Source: UBA5239 sp031548025 (lineage in GTDB: Bacteria > Verrucomicrobiota > Lentisphaeria > Victivallales > Victivallaceae). From it: 64,000 bases of DNA. The position numbers and the translations under genes were made by a program. Shown here piece by piece: positions 45,690-52,310 of this stretch. Under the pieces are notes generated by a model. The model ran no database searches, was not told the DNA's origin, and was given only the letters and a program-made list of their open reading frames with translations. The stretch covers positions 14,668 to 78,667 of the forward strand of contig JAVBRM010000071.1 of NCBI GenBank assembly GCA_031548025.1, written 5' to 3'. How positions within the stretch are numbered: the first letter of the stretch is position 1; every line of letters starts with the position of its first letter.

Positions 45690-47999
45690 TCAATTCATGA
45701 ATTTAGTGGATATGGCGGCAATTTCAAGTTCAATTGGTTGCGAAATGTCTTTTACTGCAACCAATATTTTGATTTTTCCGGAATTCCGGGATGATTGCAC
45801 GATGATTTGCGCCCTGCCCTGCCAGGTGGGTAATCGGCTGGAGGCATACGATATTTTGCGGCGCAAGTCGCCGTTGTCGATTCCCCGAAAACGCCCCGCG
45901 CCTTCAACTTTTACAGTTACCTCGCGGTCATCGACATAGACCCGGTTGCCGTTTTCATCGAAGAGCTCGAGTTCAATGTGCGAAAGATCCTGTCCGTCGG
46001 CTTTGATCGTGTCACGGTCCGGAGTCAGCTTGAAAGACGCCGCTTTGCCGGCGGTAACGATCTTATCCGAAACCAGTTCTTTACCGGTCCGGTCATAACC
46101 TTTCACTTCGACCGTACCGGGCTGCCAGGCGATAATCCAGGGAGTCGCGTTGTCCTTGAAGAACGAGCGGTCGCGTGCGCCGACCGATCTGCCATTGATG
46201 AGCAATTCAGTATAATCGCAAGTCGAAACCACCCGCAACTCAACCATGCGCTCATCGCGGTAAGGCAGATTCCAGTGATGCACCATATTCGGAAACTGCC
46301 ACATATCTTTACCGGGATTGTAATCGAGTCCATTGGCCACCAGCGCCACCTTGACCATGGGTTCCGGATTCCAGAATGAACGGTGATAAGCTCCGAACGG
46401 TTTTTCATTCATGCAACTGTCAAACGGCGCACACGGCCAGCCTTTGGTACTTGGATGAACCGCTTCGCCGATATAATCCACTCCGGTCCAGATAAAGGAG
46501 CCCAGGATAAAATCATTCTCCAGAACGAAACTCCATGGATTGCGTTCTTCCACCCCGCGAAATGCTCCGCCCCAGCCGGCAGTGTAATATTGCAAAGCTT
46601 CCGTGATGATAAATTTGCGGGCGGGCTTTTCCCGATGATCCTTTATGGCCTGGCGTTCCAGATAATTATAACCGATCAGGTCGGTAACGTCGGCGTATTT
46701 CTGCAGAAAACGGTACTGCAAGGCCAGAATCGTCGGGCGGGTCGGTTCGTTCTTCCGGATATAATCATGGAGCATTTTGGTGCGCTCCAGACCTTCGTCC
46801 GTTTCATCTTTGACTTCAACGACTTCATTGCCGATGCTCCAGATTACGATACACGGATGATTCCGGTCGCGCTGCAGCATGGCGTTCATATCGGTTTCCC
46901 AATTGGCATCGAAAATCTCTTTATAATATCCGGCTTTCCATTTGTCGAACGCCTCGTCGATTACTACAAAACCCAAACGGTCGCAAAGATCCAGAAATTC
47001 CGGTGAAGGCGGATTGTGCGAACAGCGGATGGCATTGACACCGTATTCTTTCAGAATCTCCAAGCGGCGTTCATACGAGCGGTCCGGAACCGCGGTTCCG
47101 AGCGGCCCGGCGTCGTGATGCAGACACATGCCCTTGAACTTGACCGGGCAGTCATTCAGGAAGAATCCATGAGTTTCGAACCGGATGGAGCGAATGCCGA
47201 AAGTCGTCGTATATTCATCGACAATCCCGCCGTCCACTTTGACGGTGGTCAAGAGCGAATAAAGGTTCGGGGAGTCGATATCCCAGAGCCTGGGATTCCG
47301 GATAGTCCCGGCTTGATTGATATCGGCAGCTTTGCCGCCGGCAACCGTAACCGACTTTGCCGGAAACTCCGCTACCGATTTTCCGGTCGCGTCAAATACC
47401 GTCTGCAATACTTCAATTTTTCGGCTTTCCGCGGAATCGTTTTGGATGGTGGAAACGACATTTATCACGGCTTTTTTCGGCGATATTTCCGGGGTGGTGA
47501 CATAAGTGCCATTGGCGGCGACATGAATTTCGCTGACCGCCTGCAGCCAGACATGGCGGTAAATTCCCGCGCCCGAGTACCAGCGGCAAGCATCGGCGGG
47601 ATCAACCGTTACTGCAATCACATTGTCCTTGTCCCAAATGATCTTTGAGGTCAAATCCAACTCAAAAGGGGTGAAGCCATAAGCCTGGTAACCGATTTGT
47701 TCGCTGTTCAGGTAAACCGTCGCCCGCTGAAAAACCCCGTCAAACAGGATCGATACCCTTTTCCCTTTGAACTGCCTGGGGATGCGGAAGGTTTTCCGGT
47801 AACAGCCTTTCTTCAACGCCAGGAAACCATTGGAGGCATAGTCGCGGCTGAATTGTTTTTGTCCGATGCAATAATCATGCGGCATCTGAACCGTTTCCCA
47901 CGCGGAATCATCAAAGTTCATGCCGGGGGCTTTCGAAAAACTTCCCTGACGGAATTTCCAGTCAAAATCGAAATTGTGTTTAATACGAATTTGAGACAT
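45690..47999 (-). CDS. Glycoside hydrolase family 2 (beta-galactosidase-like)
   Basis: 769 residues, no signal peptide. GH2 sugar-binding domain (about 1-165), immunoglobulin-like domain, TIM barrel (about 280-560) and C-terminal DUF4982/Ig-like parts. The acid/base is Glu392 in WSIGNE and the nucleophile is probably Glu467 in IITEAL. It would remove beta-galactosyl (or related) residues from imported oligosaccharides; galactan side chains of rhamnogalacturonan I are a natural target. The ATG at 47999 follows GGAGAG by 8 nt; the in-frame ATG 15 bp earlier contains that ribosome site and is less likely. It lies 18 bp after the acetylesterase gene. Confidence 0.92.
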   Translation of the reverse strand: MSQIRIKHNFDFDWKFRQGSFSKAPGMNFDDSAWETVQMPHDYCIGQKQFSRDYASNGFLALKKGCYRKTFRIPRQFKGKRVSILFDGVFQRATVYLNSEQIGYQAYGFTPFELDLTSKIIWDKDNVIAVTVDPADACRWYSGAGIYRHVWLQAVSEIHVAANGTYVTTPEISPKKAVINVVSTIQNDSAESRKIEVLQTVFDATGKSVAEFPAKSVTVAGGKAADINQAGTIRNPRLWDIDSPNLYSLLTTVKVDGGIVDEYTTTFGIRSIRFETHGFFLNDCPVKFKGMCLHHDAGPLGTAVPDRSYERRLEILKEYGVNAIRCSHNPPSPEFLDLCDRLGFVVIDEAFDKWKAGYYKEIFDANWETDMNAMLQRDRNHPCIVIWSIGNEVVEVKDETDEGLERTKMLHDYIRKNEPTRPTILALQYRFLQKYADVTDLIGYNYLERQAIKDHREKPARKFIITEALQYYTAGWGGAFRGVEERNPWSFVLENDFILGSFIWTGVDYIGEAVHPSTKGWPCAPFDSCMNEKPFGAYHRSFWNPEPMVKVALVANGLDYNPGKDMWQFPNMVHHWNLPYRDERMVELRVVSTCDYTELLINGRSVGARDRSFFKDNATPWIIAWQPGTVEVKGYDRTGKELVSDKIVTAGKAASFKLTPDRDTIKADGQDLSHIELELFDENGNRVYVDDREVTVKVEGAGRFRGIDNGDLRRKISYASSRLPTWQGRAQIIVQSSRNSGKIKILVAVKDISQPIELEIAAISTKFMN

Positions 48000-48017
48000 G
48001 ATCAATCTCTCCATATC

Positions 48018-48728
48018 TTATTTGAAACATTCGGCAAGCGGCAGCTTTTCCGCTTTGACGGCTTCAATAAACCAGGAGGCATAAGCCTTGGCTCCGGCTT
48101 CGCGGAGGTGCGTACGGTCCTTCTTGTTCGCGCTGACCATATACAACTTTTCAAAAGCCTGATTCCCCATCTCGGCGGCTTTTTCGCTGCTGATTTTATT
48201 GATGTCGATGACCGGAACTTCCTTTTCTTTGGCAAACTCAATGGCGGCATCACAGTAGGCCCGGAGATTGGTCGGATCTTCCAACTTACCCTCGGCATTG
48301 AAGGTGCAACGGACGATGCTTGTAACGACAATGGGATTCGCCTGTTTCTTTTTGACATCATCAATACAGGTCTGAATACAGCTCTTGTAAATTTCCATGG
48401 ATTTTTCCGGACCGATTTTCTCGTCGTTCGCCAATTTCTGGTCATTATGGCCGAATTGAATAATGACGTAATCTCCCGCCTTTACATCTTTGAGCAGATT
48501 GCCCCAAAGCTTTCTTCCGCGAAAACGCTGCAGCGTATATCCGGATTTCGCATGATTATTCACCTTTACCCCCTCCTGGCAGAATTCCGGAAGGTATTGC
48601 CCCCAACCGGCCATCGGCGCTTTATCTTCACCATAGCCGGCCATAGTAGAATCACCCGCCATATGGATGTCGGCGGAGAAAGCGATTGCGGTCAGAGAAC
48701 ATAATGCGGAGATTAAAATCTTTTTCAT
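48018..48728 (-). CDS. Rhamnogalacturonan acetylesterase-like SGNH hydrolase (CE12-type)
   Basis: 236 residues with signal peptide (cut near AFSA). SGNH blocks: AGDSTMAGYG (nucleophile Ser in GDS), the Gly of block II, FGHND (block III) and DRTHL (catalytic Asp and His). Sequence and order agree with rhamnogalacturonan acetylesterases, which remove acetyl groups from the galacturonate of pectin outside the cytoplasm. It is the first gene of the long leftward operon, behind a strong promoter. Confidence 0.9.
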   Translation of the reverse strand: MKKILISALCSLTAIAFSADIHMAGDSTMAGYGEDKAPMAGWGQYLPEFCQEGVKVNNHAKSGYTLQRFRGRKLWGNLLKDVKAGDYVIIQFGHNDQKLANDEKIGPEKSMEIYKSCIQTCIDDVKKKQANPIVVTSIVRCTFNAEGKLEDPTNLRAYCDAAIEFAKEKEVPVIDINKISSEKAAEMGNQAFEKLYMVSANKKDRTHLREAGAKAYASWFIEAVKAEKLPLAECFK

Positions 48729-48795
48729 CTTTCAAATTCCTTTCTTACTTAAAATGCATGTTTGTTTTTTTTGATTCCATATGTGTTTACATTTT

Positions 48796-48823
48796 ATTGT
48801 ACAGCATCCCATCGAAATGTCAA
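48796..48823 (-). promoter_or_regulatory. Sigma-70 promoter of the 15.7-kb pectin operon
   Basis: The minus strand has TTGACA (48823-48818), a 16-bp spacer and TACAAT (48801-48796). Downstream, ATGGAATCAAAAA (48780-48768) resembles the ATGGAAACAAAA box of the promoters at 51092 and 55310. Confidence 0.8.
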
Positions 48824-48998
48824 CCCCCAATAATGAAGATTTTTAAATATTTCAAGCATACTCCTGTGCCTATAAGCGCAAACGCAGCCACATATATAAA
48901 TAACAAGTCGATATTTTCATAAGATTCCATAATGCTTCCATACAATATAATATTCAATTATCAAGTAGAAATAATTTTCTTTTTTATCAAAAAAAGGA
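48824..48998. promoter_or_regulatory. Divergent intergenic region with ATGGAA-type boxes
   Basis: This AT-rich stretch is the middle of the 360-bp gene-free gap between the pectin operon and the pseudopilin pair. Two TTCCATA motifs (about 48926-48945, that is TATGGAA on the minus strand) lie 4 bp apart. They may be extra binding sites for the regulator that also recognises the ATGGAAACAAAA boxes. No gene or RNA is evident. Confidence 0.5.
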
Positions 48999-49027
48999 TT
49001 GACAAATCATATAATTGATGATATAAT
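48999..49027 (+). promoter_or_regulatory. Sigma-70 promoter of the pseudopilin pair
   Basis: TTGACA (48999-49004), a 17-bp spacer and TATAAT (49022-49027), all consensus. The box ATGAAAACAAAAA (49031-49043) lies directly downstream, in the initially transcribed region. Confidence 0.87.
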
Positions 49028-49088
49028 GTAATGAAAACAAAAAGGCAATCACGCAATATTTCATATTTGCACCAAAAGGAGAGTAATC

Positions 49089-49928
49089 ATGAAGGGGTAT
49101 GAATCGACAATTCAACGGGCGGCAAAACATGGGCAGATCAAATCGATGAATTTCAAAATTTTCACACTCATTGAACTCCTGGTCGTGATTGCGATCATCG
49201 CAACCTTGGCCGCAATGCTATTACCGGCCCTGAGCAATGCTCGTGAAAACGCCGCCCGTATCCATTGCGTCAATAACCTGAAACAGGTTATGGCAAGGCA
49301 AATCATGTATATTACCGACTATAATGATATGCTGTGCTATGTGGACCGAGGCATTGATTCGGTGGCTCCATATGGGGCGACAGTGTTGACCGGCAAAAAA
49401 ATCGCGTCACAGCTCGCCGATAACTCCTCGAAAAGCCTAAGCGATTTAACAAGTGATGAAAAGATTTTCTTCTGCCCGTCGAATAAGCTGAAATTGCGAA
49501 ACGACGCCCCGGCCGCTACCTGCAGCTACGGGCAATCGGTCCCTTATGGAACGGATAACAATGTATGCTCGATGCCATCGGCTTTTGACACCTACCGCAA
49601 GACGACAACTCCATATTTTTATGTACTGGGCCTGAGAATGCTGAAGAGCCCGAGTGCCGCAATCTCATGGGGCTGTTGCGCCGACTACCGAGCCGGCCAG
49701 GGACTTACGGGATCCGCGAACCTGCGTGCCGCATATGCTTCGGGCAAGAGCGGCTTTGCCGCTTTGCACAAAAATCTCGGCAATGCGGCTTATGCCGACG
49801 GTCATGTTCTCTCAATTTCGATTCCTGTTTACAGCCAGACCGTTAAAGATTTTTACAAAGCGCACGGGTCAAGCTTGTCGAAAGTTTATTATTGGGATGT
49901 GGCAAGCAACTCCAGAAAATCACTGTAA
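49089..49928 (+). CDS. H-X9-DG type pseudopilin
   Basis: 279 residues. A longer leader of about 22 residues precedes FTLIELLVVIAIIATLAAML. The C-terminal motif is HKNLGNAAYADGHV, an exact H-X9-DG. The ATG at 49089 follows GGAGAG. Four cysteines occur in the C-terminal half. It is the first of two adjacent pseudopilins, placed between the pectin operon and a LacI regulator and driven by a strong promoter with the shared ATGRAAACAAAA box. Function unknown. Confidence 0.9.
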   Translation: MKGYESTIQRAAKHGQIKSMNFKIFTLIELLVVIAIIATLAAMLLPALSNARENAARIHCVNNLKQVMARQIMYITDYNDMLCYVDRGIDSVAPYGATVLTGKKIASQLADNSSKSLSDLTSDEKIFFCPSNKLKLRNDAPAATCSYGQSVPYGTDNNVCSMPSAFDTYRKTTTPYFYVLGLRMLKSPSAAISWGCCADYRAGQGLTGSANLRAAYASGKSGFAALHKNLGNAAYADGHVLSISIPVYSQTVKDFYKAHGSSLSKVYYWDVASNSRKSL

Positions 49929-50029
49929 CATAAACCGAAGATTATTCATTTTAACTATTGAAAATATTAAATTTCCTATATAACATATATATAACAGAAA
50001 ATCAAAAATACCGTGAGGAGGATTCGGCA

Positions 50030-50818
50030 ATGAAAAATTGGATTGGGACGACGCAAAAATTTACACTCATTGAACTCCTGGTCGTGATTGCGATCATCGC
50101 AATTCTGGCCACCATGCTGCTGCCGGCACTGGCTCAGGCACGCGAGCGGGGGAAAATAATGAAATGCGGCGGGCAACTGAAAAACCTCGCGTATACCATG
50201 CTGATGTTCGGCAATGACGACAACGGCTGGGGACCGAAAACCGAAGTAACTTACGCCCATAGATGGACCCGGTCTACATTCGGCAAATCATTTGGAATCG
50301 GAGATACCGGTACTGGAAGCGATTTGAAAGTTGTGATGTGCCCGGGAATGAATATCGATAATCTTTCCGCGACCGAGCGGCCCGGCTACTACAATAACAA
50401 TTATATTTACAGCAGTTACAACCTGGTGTATTCTTATTCCAGCCAGGACCGGCAAACGGGCAGCTATTTCGGTTCCAATAAAAATATCTATTCAGGCACC
50501 TCAACACTATCCACTCCCAATATAAATTGGCTGGGTACCCGGATATTCGTATCCACCAGCTCAACCAAAGCCAATGTCCTTGCCGCTACGGAAGTCCCAC
50601 TGATCGGCGACCTGGCCTGTATCGAAGTAGTATCGGGCCTGGGAGTGTATAAAACTGAAGGAAAGTGGCTGAGCGGCACCAGAATGGTAAAATTACCGCA
50701 CAATGCCAGCAGCAACACCGTGTTCATGGATGGCCATTTGTCATACAGCAGACAAAGCGAATACACGAACTACACTTATTTATATGCGGCAACAGCCAGC
50801 CTGGGCTGGAAACGATAA
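50030..50818 (+). CDS. H-X9-DG type pseudopilin
   Basis: 262 residues. The leader MKNWIGTTQK precedes FTLIELLVVIAIIAILATML. The C-terminal motif is HNASSNTVFMDGH, an exact H-X9-DG. The ATG at 50030 follows GAGGAG with a 9-nt spacer and gives a normal leader, so a longer in-frame start at 49958 is rejected. The two neighbouring pseudopilins share the N-terminal motif at DNA level almost perfectly but differ strongly elsewhere, as expected for paralogs with distinct partners. Confidence 0.9.
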   Translation: MKNWIGTTQKFTLIELLVVIAIIAILATMLLPALAQARERGKIMKCGGQLKNLAYTMLMFGNDDNGWGPKTEVTYAHRWTRSTFGKSFGIGDTGTGSDLKVVMCPGMNIDNLSATERPGYYNNNYIYSSYNLVYSYSSQDRQTGSYFGSNKNIYSGTSTLSTPNINWLGTRIFVSTSSTKANVLAATEVPLIGDLACIEVVSGLGVYKTEGKWLSGTRMVKLPHNASSNTVFMDGHLSYSRQSEYTNYTYLYAATASLGWKR

Positions 50819-50972
50819 AAAAGTACTGCTTACTTTCATGCTTTGCTTGCCGTGCTGCATTGTCATGACAGAATGAAAGATCCGACGCATCGCCTCGGCA
50901 TTGGCTACAATCAGCCGACCCAGCCCCGGATTTACTGAGCAAAGCTTACTGCGTCTTTCACGGAACATTATT

Positions 50973-51041
50973 AAAAAGGGAATCAAAATAATTTTTATGG
51001 AATCAGCAAACTCCAAAAACTAATCGTTATATTCCCTTTTT
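50973..51041 (+). terminator. Possible terminator after the pseudopilin pair
   Basis: AAAAAGGGAAT (50973-50983) can pair with ATTCCCTTTTT (51031-51041), followed by TTG. The loop is long (47 nt), so confidence is low. It lies inside the 339-bp gene-free gap 50819-51157. The first 150 bp of that gap show nothing recognisable; the last part holds the lacI promoter. Confidence 0.4.
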
Positions 51042-51091
51042 TGTTAATTACTTAGTAAAATTAAAAAGTAAATATTTTTTCAAAAAAAGTA

Positions 51092-51120
51092 TTGACTTTC
51101 ATGAAATAATAATGTATTTT
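51092..51120 (+). promoter_or_regulatory. Sigma-70 promoter of the LacI gene at 51158
   Basis: TTGACT (51092-51097), a 17-bp spacer and TATTTT (51115-51120). The palindrome TTTCATGAAA (51097-51106) overlaps the -35 element and spacer. Confidence 0.75.
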
Positions 51121-51123
51121 ATA

Positions 51124-51140
51124 TGGAAACAAAATTTCCA
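51124..51140 (+). promoter_or_regulatory. Operator candidate TGGAAACAAAATTTCCA
   Basis: Palindrome of TGGAAA and TTTCCA across 5 bp, placed right after the -10 element and 17 bp before the LacI start codon. It is consistent with autorepression. The left half is shared with boxes at 49031, 55344 and (minus strand) 48780. Confidence 0.68.
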
Positions 51141-51157
51141 AATGGAGTTGCTTACTC

Positions 51158-52195
51158 ATGAGTATAACGATTAAAGACATAGCGGAATTGGCCGGAGTTT
51201 CGACGACGACAGTATCCCGGGTTTTGAATGACAATGGATTTGTCAAAAAAGACACCCGCAAATTAATCAATAAAGTAATGAAACAATATAATTACACCCC
51301 GCAGGAATCCAAGCGGAAGCGCAATCAGGATCAAACCAAGGTAAATTTATTGAAAAATAATAATTATGCGATGGTCTGGTCCGGCGGAATCGAAGCTTCC
51401 ATGTCCATGACGGCACAGGGAATCATGCGTGGTTTGTCCGAAGCCGCAAGCATTGTCGGAGCTACCATAAACATCGAGTTTTTGCCAGAATCCGGCGACA
51501 TTTCGGAGATATTGGGCAAAAAAAAGATCGACGGTTTCTTCTTGAACGGAGGCCGCTTTTCCAGCTCCTCCATTGAAAAAGTGAGGAAATTTCCGGTGAT
51601 CTGGCTGCTTCAATCCGGATTTCATGATTTCGGTGATCGTGTTCAACCCGATCATGCATATGCCGGTTTTCTTGCCTATCAGTACCTCCACGGCAAAGGA
51701 TGCAAAAAATTTTGCTGCATAAGCTGCCAGGGCTATAATTCCTTTTTCCGGTATTGGAAAACCCGTGAACAGGCATTTCAGAATGCGGCTCATTGCGATA
51801 AGACAGAGTGTGATACCATATATCTGCCTCACCAGGATTCAGTTGACCTGCCAATTGACGAACAGCGGGCAATAGCCAAGGAAGCAGTTGCGCAGATAAA
51901 AGCCCTCCCCAAAAAACCGGACGGCTTTTTCGTGGCAAATGCTTTTGGCCTGCCTATTTATGCGGAGCTTATTGCCAATGGCTTCCGCCCCTATAAGGAT
52001 TTTGAATTCGTGGCGGGAGACAAAGAAGTATGCAACAGCTATTTATCTCCGGAACCGGTTAAAATTGATATCGGCACCCTGGAGATCGGGCAAACAGCAA
52101 TAGATGCCATGGCATGGCGAATCCAGCATCCGGAAAGGCCCCGCATCACCCACATGGTCGAACCCTCTTTGATCATTCCAGACCTTGACAATTGA
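51158..52195 (+). CDS. LacI-family transcription regulator of the pectin/xylan loci
   Basis: 345 residues. The helix-turn-helix TIKDIAELAGVSTTTVSRVLN (about 4-24) is canonical and a sugar-binding sensor domain follows. GGAG lies 10 nt before the ATG. It sits between the pectin operon and the GH106-like gene. A palindrome covers its own promoter and related boxes stand at the neighbouring operons, so it is the best local candidate for their regulator. Its TGA stop lies at the edge of repeat R5. Confidence 0.9.
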   Translation: MSITIKDIAELAGVSTTTVSRVLNDNGFVKKDTRKLINKVMKQYNYTPQESKRKRNQDQTKVNLLKNNNYAMVWSGGIEASMSMTAQGIMRGLSEAASIVGATINIEFLPESGDISEILGKKKIDGFFLNGGRFSSSSIEKVRKFPVIWLLQSGFHDFGDRVQPDHAYAGFLAYQYLHGKGCKKFCCISCQGYNSFFRYWKTREQAFQNAAHCDKTECDTIYLPHQDSVDLPIDEQRAIAKEAVAQIKALPKKPDGFFVANAFGLPIYAELIANGFRPYKDFEFVAGDKEVCNSYLSPEPVKIDIGTLEIGQTAIDAMAWRIQHPERPRITHMVEPSLIIPDLDN

Positions 52196-52310
52196 CAATT
52201 GAAAATGAAAAATTAAAAATTAAGGGAAGGCTCGCAATCACGCCAAGACTATAGAGAGATGCTCCGTCTTTTCTTCATTTTCCATTTTCAATTTTCCATT
52301 TTCAATTTTA
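52186..52310. repeat. Inverted 7-bp tandem repeats (R5) between converging stop codons
   Basis: The left arm starts with GACAATT units and runs into ATTGAAAATGAAAAATT. The right arm has CATTTTC and AATTTTC units and pairs with it. About 50 bp lie between the arms. The stop codons of the LacI gene (TGA at 52193-52195) and of the GH106-like gene (TAA at 52308-52310, minus strand) are both formed by the outer ends of the repeat. Confidence 0.72.

Noticed and set aside
48729..49088. Search for a small RNA or tRNA in the 360-bp gap
   Set aside because: The gap is very AT-rich and holds two divergent promoters and short boxes. No cloverleaf or stable structured RNA is visible.
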